Of a DNA stretch of 64,000 nt, positions 55,111 through 64,000 are shown in pieces. The stretch lies in assembly GCF_022869805.1 (NCBI RefSeq), contig NZ_CP094974.1:2170001-2234000 (forward strand). The letters are read 5' to 3'. Below the pieces are notes generated by a model. That model was not told where the DNA came from, made no database searches, and saw only the letters and a program-made list of their open reading frames with translations. The position numbers and the translations under genes were made by a program. The stretch's first letter is position 1, and each line of letters opens with the position of its first letter. Origin of the DNA: Halosolutus halophilus. Its GTDB lineage: Archaea > Halobacteriota > Halobacteria > Halobacteriales > Natrialbaceae.

Positions 55111-55573
55111 ACTCCCTCACGGTGATTCGTCGGCGATCGGCCCGGTGCCCGGTTCGTCGCCGACCGCATCCGTCGGCCGGCCATCGATCACCGTCAGTCT
55201 CGAGTCGCGCTCGCGTCGTCGCATACGTCTCGCTTGAACGGGAAGGCGGAAACCGACGCGGCTTTCATACCAAGCGACCGGTGCCCGCGATTCGAACGGT
55301 CGTTGGTGAGTTGGCTGGACTCGATCGCCGTTGGAGTGGACGAACGCCGCGAGTCTGGCGGGGTCCCTTCGACACAGCCTCGGCTAGAACTGCATCGCTC
55401 CAGCGGGTTCTCGGTGCGCTGGAGAGACTCGCTGTGCTGGTCGAACGGGGGGAGTCGTGCCCATGGCGGCGACGAATCGGCGATCGAACTGCCCCTCGAT
55501 CGACGCGCCCGCCGTTCCGGGCTTGAGACGGGCGAGCGGAAACCCTTAGAGGGTCGCCGTCCGAACGTCGAAC
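55111..55573. other. Intergenic region
   Basis: About 460 GC-rich nt between divergent units. Long overlapping frames on both strands are GC-skew artefacts without family similarity. I see no RNA gene or repeat. Confidence 0.4.
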
Positions 55574-55801
55574 GTGAGTGGAAATCGCGTCGTTCAGGGC
55601 CGGATGGTCACGGCAGAGAAACTCGCGGAACTGATCGAGGACGACTCGGTGATGGAAGTCGACTCGATCGAGGACGCGGACGAGGACTGTCCGGAGTGTG
55701 GCGGCAACGTCCTGGAGGTCGGCTACATGCCGTCGGTCACGGAGTTCGTCACCGGCCGGAAGTGCCAGGACTGTGACTGGAGCGACACCGATCGGGACTG
55801 A
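55574..55801 (+). CDS. DUF5795-type small zinc-ribbon protein
   Basis: A 75-residue haloarchaeal protein. Two cysteine pairs, CPECGG and CQDC, are spaced 31 residues apart (VLEVGYMPSVTEFVTGRK between them) and should bind one zinc. The N-terminal half (MVTAEKLAELIEDDSVMEVD) is acidic. Start is GTG at 55574; ATG at 55604 is possible and would shorten it by ten residues. A nucleic-acid or protein-binding role is typical for such ribbons but unproved. Confidence 0.8.
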   Translation: MSGNRVVQGRMVTAEKLAELIEDDSVMEVDSIEDADEDCPECGGNVLEVGYMPSVTEFVTGRKCQDCDWSDTDRD

Positions 55802-55901
55802 CGCGTAGCGGCGCGACGGAACCGACGGGCCATCGATCGTGAACACCGTCGCCGATCGAGCGGCCGCGATCGGTCGAGCAGCCGGATCGAGCGACGCGGT
55901 G

Positions 55902-56774
55902 CTACCAGACGACCCACTCGAAGACGACCACGAGTACGGCCAGAAAGAGATGCTCGCCGTCGACGACGAACCCGTAGAACAGCGGTCCCCGATCGGGCGT
56001 CGCGAACGGGATGTACGCGCCGACGTAGCCGTTGAACGCGAGGAGAACGAGAAAAACCGTGGATAACACACCAGTCGCGACGATCGCGACAAGACTCGCC
56101 GCGACGAGGACGTTCGCCACTTGCGAGACGGTCCGGGTCCAGCCGGGACCGAACGTATTCGGGACGGTGCGAATACCCTCCGCTCGATCGCCCTCGATGT
56201 CCTTGACGTCGAAGATCACCGCGGCGATGGTGATCATCGCGCCGATGTAGCCGGCCAGAAACAGGACCTCGAACCGCCACGGCTGGCCGAAGTAGTAGCC
56301 GACCCCCAGCGGAATCAGGGCCCACGCCGCGCCGACGAACAGGTTCTTCACGAAGAACAGGCGCTTGACCCCCACCGTCGAGTACAGTATCGCGGCGAGC
56401 AGGGGCACGAGCATGAATCCGACGCCCGGGACGTCGAGTGCGATCGCGAAGCCGATCGCCGCGAGATAGAGCACGGCCCCGACGGCGAGCCAGATCCGGC
56501 CGTATCGCCTGATGAACGCCGCCCGCTGGGGGACGTTCGTCTCGTCTTCCTCGAGATCCGTGAATCGATTGACCGTGTAGACGAACATCGTGACCGCGAA
56601 GACGATGAAAAACGGCCGCGGATCGGGCGGCAGGTCGGCGAGCGCGATCGTCGTGACGACGACGCTCGCCGCGGAAATCGAGATGAAGACGTTGCTGTGA
56701 ACGAGCACGCGCAACACCGCCGTCAGCGACGAGACCCATCGCCGTTGGCGGTGAGTGGTCGCACCGGCTGTCAC
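55902..56774 (-). CDS. UbiA-family prenyltransferase
   Basis: A 290-residue membrane enzyme with eight to nine helices. The two Asp-rich motifs that bind the prenyl diphosphate through Mg are visible: VYTVNRFTDLEEDETN and FDVKDIEGDRAEGIRTVP. Candidates in haloarchaea are menaquinone, carotenoid (bisanhydrobacterioruberin lycopene elongase) or archaeal-lipid prenyltransfer. The first motif has Asn-Arg-Phe-Thr-Asp rather than NDxxD, as also seen in lycopene elongase-like proteins, but specificity is uncertain. No pathway partner lies next to it. Confidence 0.85.
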   Translation of the reverse strand: MTAGATTHRQRRWVSSLTAVLRVLVHSNVFISISAASVVVTTIALADLPPDPRPFFIVFAVTMFVYTVNRFTDLEEDETNVPQRAAFIRRYGRIWLAVGAVLYLAAIGFAIALDVPGVGFMLVPLLAAILYSTVGVKRLFFVKNLFVGAAWALIPLGVGYYFGQPWRFEVLFLAGYIGAMITIAAVIFDVKDIEGDRAEGIRTVPNTFGPGWTRTVSQVANVLVAASLVAIVATGVLSTVFLVLLAFNGYVGAYIPFATPDRGPLFYGFVVDGEHLFLAVLVVVFEWVVW

Positions 56775-57177
56775 GGCCGATCACCCTCTCGATCGGGGTG
56801 CAGACGGGCGACCGGTGGCGTCCGCGGGTCCCGATCGTCGGCCGCGTCGAATACGCGGCACTCGGCGGGACCGCATCGGGGACGGCACCCGCTCTCCGTC
56901 GGACCGGGATGGTGATCGGATGGGGACGCGATACCAGGAGACACCGGTTGTCACTGCTTGGTTCTGTACGGAGTCAAACGCTTCGGTGTCTCGGGTCGTC
57001 TTTCGCTCGTCGGCCGTCCAGTCGAGCGTTTCGAGGCATCCGGCCGTCGCGTCGTTTCGCTCAGCAGTAATGTACGGTCCAAACGTGCGACGAGTGTGAC
57101 AGCTCGGAGGCCTGTCAGCCGCCGTCGCTGGCATCTACCTGTCAATTGAACGCTGTGCCCGAGTGGAAACTGGCAGG
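56775..57177. other. Intergenic region
   Basis: About 400 nt between the divergent prenyltransferase and sucC genes. It holds no recognisable gene and should contain both promoters. Confidence 0.4.
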
Positions 57178-57184
57178 ATTTAAG
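57178..57184 (+). promoter_or_regulatory. TATA box of sucC-sucD
   Basis: ATTTAAG lies 23-29 nt before the ATG at 57207, consistent with a leaderless transcript starting at that codon rather than at the ATG 6 nt later. Confidence 0.6.
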
Positions 57185-57206
57185 CAACGGCGGAACACCC
57201 GTTCGA

Positions 57207-58364
57207 ATGGCCATGAAATTACACGAGTATCAGGCGAAGCAGGTCTTCGCCGACGCCGGTATTCCGACGCCGGCCTCTCAACTCGCCTCCGACGTCGACG
57301 GTGTCGTAACCGCAGCCGAGGAGATCGGGTACCCAGTAGCAGTGAAAGCGCAGGTCCAGGTCGGCGGCCGAGGGAAAGCCGGGGGGATCAAACTCGTCGA
57401 GGACGAGGACGAGGCCCGCGAGGCGGCCGACTCGATTCTCGGGATGGATCTCAAGGGCTACCGCGTGGATCGCGTGCTCGTCGAGGAAGCGGTCGACTTC
57501 ACCAACGAACTCTACGTCGGGATCACGATGGACCGCGGCGAGGGCAAACCGGTCGCGATGGTCTCGACCCGCGGCGGCGTCAACATCGAGGAAGTCGCCG
57601 AGGAAGACCCCGATGCGATCGCACGCGAGCACGTCGATCCCTCCTTCGGCATGCACCCCTACCAGGCCCGCAAGGCCGTTTACGACGCGGGTGTCGGCCG
57701 ATCCGTCGCGCGTGACGTCTCGAACGTCCTCATGACGCTCTACGAACTCTGGGAGAGCCGCGACGGTGCGGACGCCGAAATCAACCCGCTGATGGTAACG
57801 AGCGACGACGAGGTCATCGCGGCCGACGCCGTGATGAACATCGACGAGGACGCGCTGTTCCGTCAGCCCGAACTCGCCGAGATGGAAGAGGAGGCGGCGG
57901 GCGGCGACGAACTCGAGCAGAAGGCAGACGAGTACGACTTCGACTACGTTCGCCTCGAGGGGAACGTCGGTATCATCGGCAACGGTGCCGGACTCGTCAT
58001 GACGACGCTCGACCTCGTCGACCACTACGGTGGCGAACCCGCGAACTTCCTGGACGTCGGCGGTGGCGCGAAGGCCCAGCGTATTTCGAACGCGCTCGAC
58101 ATGGTCTTCTCCGACGACAACGTCGACTCGGTCGTCTTCAACATCTTCGGCGGAATCACTCGCGGCGACGAAGTCGCCCGCGGGATCAACGAAGCACTCG
58201 AACAGTTCGACGACATCCCCAAGCCGGTCGTCGTCCGACTGGCGGGGACGAACTGGGAGGAAGGCATGGAGATCCTGAACGAGGACCTCGTGACGGTCGA
58301 ACAGACCCTCGAGGACGCGGTCCAGCGTGCCGTCGAGTACGCTGGGGAGGTGAACGACCAATGA
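57207..58364 (+). CDS. sucC: Succinyl-CoA synthetase (ADP-forming) beta subunit
   Basis: A 385-residue ATP-grasp subunit of the TCA-cycle enzyme converting succinyl-CoA to succinate with ATP formation. Seen: [36 protein letters not shown] (nucleotide-binding), [28 protein letters not shown] metal site and [28 protein letters not shown] in the second half. Length is standard. The start at 57207 fits the TATA spacing; MKLHEYQ two codons later is the family-typical start. It overlaps sucD by 4 nt. Confidence 0.97.
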   Translation: MAMKLHEYQAKQVFADAGIPTPASQLASDVDGVVTAAEEIGYPVAVKAQVQVGGRGKAGGIKLVEDEDEAREAADSILGMDLKGYRVDRVLVEEAVDFTNELYVGITMDRGEGKPVAMVSTRGGVNIEEVAEEDPDAIAREHVDPSFGMHPYQARKAVYDAGVGRSVARDVSNVLMTLYELWESRDGADAEINPLMVTSDDEVIAADAVMNIDEDALFRQPELAEMEEEAAGGDELEQKADEYDFDYVRLEGNVGIIGNGAGLVMTTLDLVDHYGGEPANFLDVGGGAKAQRISNALDMVFSDDNVDSVVFNIFGGITRGDEVARGINEALEQFDDIPKPVVVRLAGTNWEEGMEILNEDLVTVEQTLEDAVQRAVEYAGEVNDQ

Positions 58365-59233
58365 GCGTACTAGTCGACGACGACACGCGCGTCGTGGTAC
58401 AGGGCATCACCGGCGGGGAAGGCAAGTTCCACGCCGAACAGATGATGGAGTACGGGACCAACGTCGTCGCCGGCGCGGTCCCCGGCAAGGGCGGGCAGGA
58501 AGCCGCCGGCGTCCCGGTCTACGACACGGTTCACGAGGCCGTCGAAGAGGAGAACGCCGACACGTCCGTCATCTTCGTTCCGCCGGCGTTCGCGGGCGAC
58601 GCCATCTTCGAGTCGCTCGACTCCGGTCTCGACCTCGCAGTGGCCATCACCGAGGGCATCCCGACCCAGGACATGGCCCGGGTCAACAAACGGCTCTCCG
58701 AGACCGATACCCGGCTCATCGGGCCGAACTGTCCCGGTCTCATCACGCCCGGCGAGGCCAAACTCGGCATCCTCCCCGGCAACATCTTCGCCGAGGGGAA
58801 CGTCGGCCTCGTCTCCCGCTCCGGCACGCTGACCTACCAGGTCGTCGACAGCCTCACCAACCGCGGCATCGGCCAGACGACCGCCATCGGCATCGGCGGC
58901 GACCCGATCATCGGAACGGATTTCGTCGACGCCCTGGAACTGTTCGAGAACGACCCCGACACCGACGCGATCGTCATGTGCGGCGAGATCGGCGGGGAAG
59001 ACGAGGAGGAGGCCGCCGCTTACATCGACGAGCACGTCGACACGCCCGTCGCCGGCTTCATCGCCGGCCGCACAGCACCGCCGGGCAAGCGCATGGGCCA
59101 CGCCGGCGCGATCGTCTCCGGTTCCGGCACCGGCACCGCCGAGAGCAAGATCAACGCGCTCAACGACGCCGGCGTCCCGGTCGGCGACACCCCCGAGGAA
59201 GTCGCCGACCACATCGAAGAGTTCCTCGGATAA
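58361..59233 (+). CDS. sucD: Succinyl-CoA synthetase alpha subunit
   Basis: A 290-residue CoA-binding subunit. Seen: [80 protein letters not shown] and the phosphohistidine loop [19 protein letters not shown]. Complete and translationally coupled to sucC (ATGA overlap). Together they form the TCA-cycle complex, which also receives succinyl-CoA produced by acyl-CoA degradation. Confidence 0.97.
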   Translation: MSVLVDDDTRVVVQGITGGEGKFHAEQMMEYGTNVVAGAVPGKGGQEAAGVPVYDTVHEAVEEENADTSVIFVPPAFAGDAIFESLDSGLDLAVAITEGIPTQDMARVNKRLSETDTRLIGPNCPGLITPGEAKLGILPGNIFAEGNVGLVSRSGTLTYQVVDSLTNRGIGQTTAIGIGGDPIIGTDFVDALELFENDPDTDAIVMCGEIGGEDEEEAAAYIDEHVDTPVAGFIAGRTAPPGKRMGHAGAIVSGSGTGTAESKINALNDAGVPVGDTPEEVADHIEEFLG

Positions 59234-59537
59234 CGCCGCGCAGAGTTCGTTTCTCGATCGCTCTCTCCGTGCCCGATTCTATACGATCCAAATCTCGCGT
59301 CCCGATCGACTCCCCGCCGAACGGGTTCTCGTCCGGACTCGCGGCGTGTGGCACGGTTCCGCGAGTCGACGCGATCGGTTTGTGCATCGGCGACAACAGT
59401 CGGGCTTCGAGAACCGGTGAGAGCGCGGCGCAAAGAGGCACACGAGGCGGCGAACGGGGACGGATCGATCCGGAGAACGGACGCGTGCTGGTCCCCTTCG
59501 ACCGCGGATGCCGAGGATATCGCCGTCCCGAGACGAC
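59234..59537. other. Intergenic region after sucD
   Basis: About 300 nt between convergent genes. Nothing recognisable beyond GC-rich shadow frames. Confidence 0.4.
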
Positions 59538-60290
59538 CTAGAACAGACCGCCGATTTTCGATCGGAGCCAGCCGAGGATTCCCGACGACGACTGCTCGTC
59601 TTCGGGGTTCGCGAGGGTCCGGTCCTCGTCCTGGACGATCGGTGCGGAGTCGTCGGATTCAGACGCCGATTCGCGATCCGACGGCGCTTCCGAATCGGCG
59701 TCCGCGTCCAGTCCGGTTTCCGAATCGGTGTCGCCGGCGTCGTCCTCGTCCGACACCATGATCGAGCCTCCAGACTGCGATGAGCGTCCGACGTCGTCAT
59801 CGTCGCCCTCCGCATCGGGAGTCGGCGACTCGTCCGCAGCGCCGGCCGGTGTATCCGTAGCTTCGGCAGAGCGACCGGTCCCGTCCCCGTCGGTATCGTC
59901 GCCGGCCCCGTCGTCCGAGTCCACCCAGAGGAACTCTTTTTCCTTCGTTCGGCCGGTGAGCAAGAGGTCCTCGAGCGCGTCCTCGTCGACGAGCAAGTCG
60001 TCGTCGGCCGGATCCGGATCCGGTTCGTCCGCACTCGCGATGATGTCCTCGGGACTTTCGTCCGCGAGCACGCCGTCCGTGTCGTCCCCCACGTCGGACT
60101 GGAGCTGATCGAAGACGTCGGCGGCCGTCCGGTCCTCGATCGTTTCGCTCCCCGTCGACGCGTCGCCGCGCTCGCGATCGGTCGGCCCCCCCTCGACCGA
60201 CTCCGCGATCTCCCCGAACAGTTCGTCCGCGCTCGGCCCCGCCTCGAACGACCCGTCGCTCGCGTTTTTGTCTGCGGTACTATCAGTCAT
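59538..60290 (-). CDS. Highly acidic, probably disordered haloarchaeal protein
   Basis: A 250-residue protein dominated by Asp, Glu, Ser, Gly and Thr. A short structured N-terminal region (SADELFGEIAESVEG, ADVFDQLQSDVG) and a middle piece (DLLVDEDALEDLLLTGRTKE, KEFLWVDSDDG) are the only ordered-looking parts. The C-terminus, SSSGILGWLRSKIGGLF, looks like an amphipathic helix that could touch a membrane or protein. Start chosen at MTDSTADKNAS. No enzyme motif. I do not know its function. Confidence 0.7.
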   Translation of the reverse strand: MTDSTADKNASDGSFEAGPSADELFGEIAESVEGGPTDRERGDASTGSETIEDRTAADVFDQLQSDVGDDTDGVLADESPEDIIASADEPDPDPADDDLLVDEDALEDLLLTGRTKEKEFLWVDSDDGAGDDTDGDGTGRSAEATDTPAGAADESPTPDAEGDDDDVGRSSQSGGSIMVSDEDDAGDTDSETGLDADADSEAPSDRESASESDDSAPIVQDEDRTLANPEDEQSSSGILGWLRSKIGGLF

Positions 60291-60534
60291 ACACTCGCTC
60301 ACTGCCAATTGATTATCACACGCCTTTAACTTTTGGAATTTTTGTCAGTTTCGAGGAGTGTTATAACTGAAACGTGAGTGTAGTGGCTGTCGACCCGTTC
60401 CGGGGTGGCTCGACCCGTACACGCATCCATCCCCGTTCGGGAATGTGACCCGTTATTTTAATCTCTGTGACACTACTTGTGCACGGAAGTCAGCGCCGCG
60501 GTGAGAACGATGGCCGCTGGAAGCGTGACGGGTG

Positions 60535-61434
60535 CTACGTGCGATCGACGAAATCGACGATCCGGTCGGCGATCGCTTCGCCGGCGTCTTCCTGCAGGAA
60601 GTGCGCGGCATCCTCGATCCAGACGTCCGGCTGGTCGCCCGCCGTCGGCAACAGGTCGCGCATGGGGTCGCGGTTCCCGGAGGTGATGGGATCGTTCGCG
60701 GCGAAGAGGACGAACGCCGGGTTCTCCCACTCGGCGAGTCGCTCGCGGGCGGACGCGAACAGGTCGGCCCCGGGGTCGTCGGGTGACTGGGGGACCAGCC
60801 CCGGGAACGTTCGGATCCCCTCCATGTGACGTTCGTCGGGGAAGGGGGCGCGATAGGCGTCGCGGACGGCCTCCGAGAGACCGTGGTAGGTCCCGTTCTC
60901 GATCAGTCGCCCCACGTCCAGGTCGTCGGCCGTCGCGACGAGGTCGGCGAACTGGTGCCAGATCGCCGGCATGTCCTGCGTGCCGTCCGGGAGACCGGTG
61001 TTCATCGGGACCAGCCGCGCGAACCGATCGGGCTGGTGGGCCGCGAGCGAGAGTCCGAGCAACCCGCCCCAGTCCTGGCAGACGAGCGTGACGTTCGTCA
61101 GGTCGAGTTCCTCGACGAAGGTCTCGACGGCGTCGTAGTGCATCTCGACCGTGTACGCCGCCCGATCCTCGTACCTGTCCGATCGGCCACAGCCGATCAG
61201 ATCGGGTGCGATCACGCGGCCCCGATCGGCTAGCCGTGGGATCATCTTGCGGTAGAGGAACGACCAGGTGGGTTCACCGTGGAGACAGAGGAACGTCTCG
61301 TGCGTCTCACCAGCCTCCGGCGACGGTCCCGCCTCGACGTACGCCATCCGAACGTCCCCCACGTCGACGTACTGGGGCTCGTAGTCGAACGACGGGAGGT
61401 CCGCGAATCGGTCCTCGGGGATGCGAACAACCAT
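60535..61434 (-). CDS. Haloalkane dehalogenase-like alpha/beta hydrolase
   Basis: A 299-residue alpha/beta hydrolase with the haloalkane dehalogenase pattern: oxyanion segment LCLHGEPTWSFLYRKM, nucleophile VCQDWGGLLGL (Asp flanked by Gln and the halide-binding Trp), LFAANDPITSG acid region and EDAAHFLQEDAGE histidine. Length and spacing match DhlA/DhmA-type enzymes (subfamily I), which hydrolyse carbon-halogen bonds. Whether it truly dehalogenates or acts as an epoxide or ester hydrolase needs assay. Stands alone between convergent and divergent genes. Confidence 0.87.
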   Translation of the reverse strand: MVVRIPEDRFADLPSFDYEPQYVDVGDVRMAYVEAGPSPEAGETHETFLCLHGEPTWSFLYRKMIPRLADRGRVIAPDLIGCGRSDRYEDRAAYTVEMHYDAVETFVEELDLTNVTLVCQDWGGLLGLSLAAHQPDRFARLVPMNTGLPDGTQDMPAIWHQFADLVATADDLDVGRLIENGTYHGLSEAVRDAYRAPFPDERHMEGIRTFPGLVPQSPDDPGADLFASARERLAEWENPAFVLFAANDPITSGNRDPMRDLLPTAGDQPDVWIEDAAHFLQEDAGEAIADRIVDFVDRT

Positions 61435-61576
61435 GTGTTGTGGTGCCAGGTGACACTATTCAAGCCTTCGGAATCGCAACAGCCGTCTCGAATCGTCGGA
61501 CTCGTGTACGAACTCGGCTCCGAGTGAATCGATCGTCTCGCAGACCGAACGTGCAACTGCCATGACTGTCCCCAAC

Positions 61577-61583
61577 AATTATA
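61577..61583 (+). promoter_or_regulatory. TATA box of bioB
   Basis: AATTATA lies 25-31 nt before the GTG start at 61608, consistent with a leaderless transcript. Confidence 0.5.
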
Positions 61584-61607
61584 GGTTCGTCAACCGTCGT
61601 TCGAATC

Positions 61608-62714
61608 GTGGTTTACGAGACGAACAACGAGACGGTCGACGACGCGCTCGAGCGGGTTCTGGCCGGCGAACGACTCGACCGCACCGACGGGCTCGCGCTG
61701 CTTGCCCAGCCGGTCGAACCGCTCGCCGAGGCCGGCGCAGCCGTGCGCGATCACTTCGGCGACGGCACGGTCGACGCCTGCTCGATCGTCAACGCGAAGG
61801 CGGGCAACTGCGCCGAGGACTGTGGCTTCTGTGCCCAGTCGGTTCACTTCGACACCGGCATCGACACCTACGGCTTCCTCGGCCCGGAGAAGATCCTCGA
61901 AGCGGCCAAGCGCGCCGAGCGCGACGGCGCACAGCGGTTCGGGATCGTCGTCGCCGAGAAGGGCGTCTCGAAGGAACGCCGACCCGACGAGTGGGCGGAC
62001 GTCCTCGAATCGATCCGACTCGTCCGAGATGAGTGCGACCTCGAGGTCGACGCCTCCCTGGGGATTCTCACCGAGGAGGAGGCTGCCATCCTCGCCGAGG
62101 AGGGGATCAACCACTACAATCACAACATCGAAACCTCCCCGCGGTACTTCCCTGAAATCGTCGAGAGCCACTCCTTCGAAGATCGGGTGAAGACGCTCGA
62201 AGTGGCCAAGGAGTCCGGGATGGACCTCTGTGCCGGCGTCATCCTCGGCATGGGCGAGACGCCGACCGATCGGGTCGAGGCCGCGATCGCCCTGCAGGAC
62301 GTCGGCATCTCCTCGCTCCCGGTGAACGTCCTGAACCCGGTCCCGGGGACGCCGCTCGCCGAGCAGGGCGTCGACATCACCACCGAGGAGATCGTCAAGA
62401 CGGTCGCGGTGTACAAACTGCTCCATCCCGAGTCGCGGGTGCGACTCACCGGCGGCCGCGAGGTGAATCTCGATTCCGACGAGCAGCACCTGCCGCTGGA
62501 GGCGGGTGCCGACGGGATCCTCACCGGCGACTACCTGACGACCGAGGGGCAATCGCCCGGCGAAGACATCGAGATCATCGAACGCGCGGGTCTCGAGCCA
62601 AACCGGGAGGCGAACGACTTCGACCCCGAGGTGGTCAAGGCTCGCCACGGCGCGTCATCCGACTCGTCGTCCGAGACGGCAGCGAGCACAGGCGCAGAAC
62701 CGAGCGACGACTAG
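61608..62714 (+). CDS. bioB: Biotin synthase (radical SAM)
   Basis: A 368-residue radical-SAM enzyme inserting sulfur into dethiobiotin. The cluster motif GNCAEDCGFCAQS (CxxxCxxC), then AEKGVSKERRPDEW, CDLEVDASLGILTEEEA, NHYNHNIETSPRYF, DLCAGVILGMGETPTDRVE and the TGGREVNL segment that holds the Arg ligand of the second Fe-S cluster are all present. A ~40-residue Ser/Glu-rich C-terminal tail is extra. Start is GTG. It is the only biotin gene visible here; the following reductase is 33 nt downstream. Confidence 0.93.
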   Translation: MVYETNNETVDDALERVLAGERLDRTDGLALLAQPVEPLAEAGAAVRDHFGDGTVDACSIVNAKAGNCAEDCGFCAQSVHFDTGIDTYGFLGPEKILEAAKRAERDGAQRFGIVVAEKGVSKERRPDEWADVLESIRLVRDECDLEVDASLGILTEEEAAILAEEGINHYNHNIETSPRYFPEIVESHSFEDRVKTLEVAKESGMDLCAGVILGMGETPTDRVEAAIALQDVGISSLPVNVLNPVPGTPLAEQGVDITTEEIVKTVAVYKLLHPESRVRLTGGREVNLDSDEQHLPLEAGADGILTGDYLTTEGQSPGEDIEIIERAGLEPNREANDFDPEVVKARHGASSDSSSETAASTGAEPSDD

Positions 62715-62747
62715 CGGATCAAGGCGATTACCAGTACACCGACATCC

Positions 62748-63827
62748 ATGGAGGAAACCACGTTTGCGGTACTCGGAACCGGCGGCATCGGACGACGAAC
62801 GCTCGAAGTCAGTCAGCACAAGGACGCTCTCACCCCCGTCGCGGCCTGCGATCGCCACGGCACCGCGATCGACTTCGACGGACTGGACGTCGACGAATTG
62901 CTCGCGGCGACGGAGGGGAATATCGACGGCGAACCGCGAGACGACGAGGTCGCGACGGACGGCGGAACGGGTGCGACGGCCGCCGACGGTGAGGGCGGCA
63001 TCAAACAGCACGGCGAAGACAGGGGCGTCGTCGCCTCGAGTCAGGCCCGCCCCAGCGAGGACCCCATTCGGGACGTCATCGATCGCGGTGATCGGATCGA
63101 CGCCGTCCTGCTCGCCCTCCCCAACTACGAACACGACTTCATCCCGCGCGTGGCCGATCGGTTCGTCGAGAGCGGCTACTCGGGCGTCATGATCGACGTC
63201 CTCAAGCGCTCCCGCGTGATCGACATGCTCGACGATCGCAGCGACGAGTTCCGGGAACAGGGCATCACCTTCATCTGTGGGGCCGGCGCGACCCCGGGCT
63301 TTCTCACCGGCGCGGCCGCGCTGGCGGCCCAGTCGTTCGTCGAGGTCGAGGCCGTCGATATCCGGTGGGGCGTGGGTCTCAAGTCCGGCTACGAGGACAA
63401 CCGCGGCACCGTCCGCGAGGACATCGCGCACCTCCCGGAGTACGACATCGAAACCGTGCGCGACCTCTCCGAGACCGAAATCGAGGCGATCATCGACGAG
63501 CACGACGGCGTCATCGAGTTCGAGGACATGGAACACGCCGACGACGTGCTGCTCGAGCGCGCCGGCGTCTGTGACGCCGAGGACGTGCGCGTCGGCGGGA
63601 TTCTCGACGTTCGCAGCGACGAGAAGCCGACGACGACCACCGTCTCCGTGACGGGGACGACCTTCGACGGCGAGACGGCGACCAACACCTTCCGGCTCGA
63701 CGACGCGACGAGCATGGAGGCGAACGTCAACGGCCCCGCGCTGGGCTACCTGAAAGCCGGCGTCCGGCGGAACCGTGCCGGCGAGTACGGCGTCTTCGGA
63801 CCGGCCGAACTGATGCCCGGTTTCTAG
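62748..63827 (+). CDS. Saccharopine dehydrogenase-like oxidoreductase
   Basis: A 359-residue NAD(P)-binding protein. It begins with a Rossmann loop TTFAVLGTGGIGRRTLEV and contains a ~50-residue acidic insertion between the first strands (DGEPRDDEVATDGGTGATAA onward), then DRIDAVLLALPNYEHDFIPR, FICGAGATPGFLTGAAALAA and a C-terminal domain ending NRAGEYGVFGPAELMPGF. I recognise it as the haloarchaeal saccharopine-dehydrogenase-like type often found beside bioB, 33 nt away here. The substrate is unknown; the link with biotin formation is based on position only. Confidence 0.75.
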   Translation: MEETTFAVLGTGGIGRRTLEVSQHKDALTPVAACDRHGTAIDFDGLDVDELLAATEGNIDGEPRDDEVATDGGTGATAADGEGGIKQHGEDRGVVASSQARPSEDPIRDVIDRGDRIDAVLLALPNYEHDFIPRVADRFVESGYSGVMIDVLKRSRVIDMLDDRSDEFREQGITFICGAGATPGFLTGAAALAAQSFVEVEAVDIRWGVGLKSGYEDNRGTVREDIAHLPEYDIETVRDLSETEIEAIIDEHDGVIEFEDMEHADDVLLERAGVCDAEDVRVGGILDVRSDEKPTTTTVSVTGTTFDGETATNTFRLDDATSMEANVNGPALGYLKAGVRRNRAGEYGVFGPAELMPGF

Positions 63828-64000
63828 ACCGCGCTGACAGTCACTGCGCACCCGATCGCACGACGGCTGTGAGATCGGTGTGGAACTCGGTTCGGGTGCG
63901 CCGAGACGCGACGACATTTGCCACCTCACTCGACCTGATTTCCACCCAGACTGCCGATACCGGCCGATTCTGGCCTCAGAAACAGCGTTCTTGGGTCGGC

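Noticed and set aside
57219-59212. Two long minus-strand frames opposite sucC and sucD
   Set aside because: Mirror images of strongly conserved genes with codon-phase artefact composition.
62655-63929. 424-residue minus-strand frame opposite the saccharopine-like gene
   Set aside because: Antisense shadow without recognisable domains; the plus-strand gene has a clear Rossmann loop.

Overview
The window is a piece of a haloarchaeal chromosome, and the residue patterns suggest the Natrialbales/Haloferacales part of the class. The evidence is GC-rich coding DNA, strongly acidic proteins, a Tat-lipobox signal on the ABC binding protein, a bacterio-opsin-activator type (HTH_10) regulator, a DUF5795-type zinc ribbon, archaeal TATA boxes about 25-30 nt before leaderless starts, and haloarchaeal-type IS6 and IS630 remnants. 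No protein has a selenocysteine codon where one might be suspected.

Layout. Positions 1-16.8 kb form an acyl-CoA catabolic block: the end of a phenylacetate-CoA-ligase-like gene, a fused 3-hydroxyacyl-CoA dehydrogenase/enoyl-CoA hydratase, two divergent lipoate-ligase-like proteins, an acyl-CoA dehydrogenase, an MBL-fold hydrolase, an SDR and a complete branched-chain-amino-acid-type ABC importer. The stretch 16.8-32.5 kb is a patchwork of further acyl-CoA ligases, SDRs and NTF2-like proteins, a thioesterase and an enoyl-CoA hydratase, mixed with gene relics. It holds a tight three-gene operon of a CGSC protein of the UGSC selenoprotein family, an unrecognised partner and a thioredoxin-reductase-like flavoprotein. 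The stretch 33.5-38.3 kb has a B12-dependent acyl-CoA mutase large subunit with isobutyryl-CoA-mutase-type active-site residues, an amidohydrolase, and a chimera of a B12-binding domain and the NADP-binding domain of transhydrogenase PntB. Positions 38.3-42 kb are a mobile-element graveyard: an IS630 relic with an IS6 element inserted at its edge (9-bp target duplication visible), the 3' half of a tRNA-Glu, an integrase relic and a second IS6 end. Positions 42-51.4 kb carry a glycerol dehydrogenase, an SDR, a broken FAD oxidase, and an HTH_10-regulated operon of hydantoinase A and B, an N-carbamoylsarcosine-amidase-like enzyme and an isocitrate-lyase-superfamily lyase. From 52.2 kb onward the content is housekeeping: polysaccharide deacetylase, a half asparaginase, paired membrane proteins, UbiA prenyltransferase, sucC-sucD, haloalkane-dehalogenase-like hydrolase, bioB and a saccharopine-dehydrogenase-like reductase.

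How it works together. Genes before 51 kb look like modules that take up organic acids (ABC importer), activate them to CoA thioesters (ligases) and shorten them (dehydrogenase, hydratases, SDRs, thioesterase, mutase). The physiological substrates cannot be read from sequence. The region is also decaying: several genes have lost their middle while both ends remain, sometimes in frame. The most promising little-studied system is the CGSC / partner / thioredoxin-reductase-like operon; the most unusual single gene is the B12-PntB chimera.
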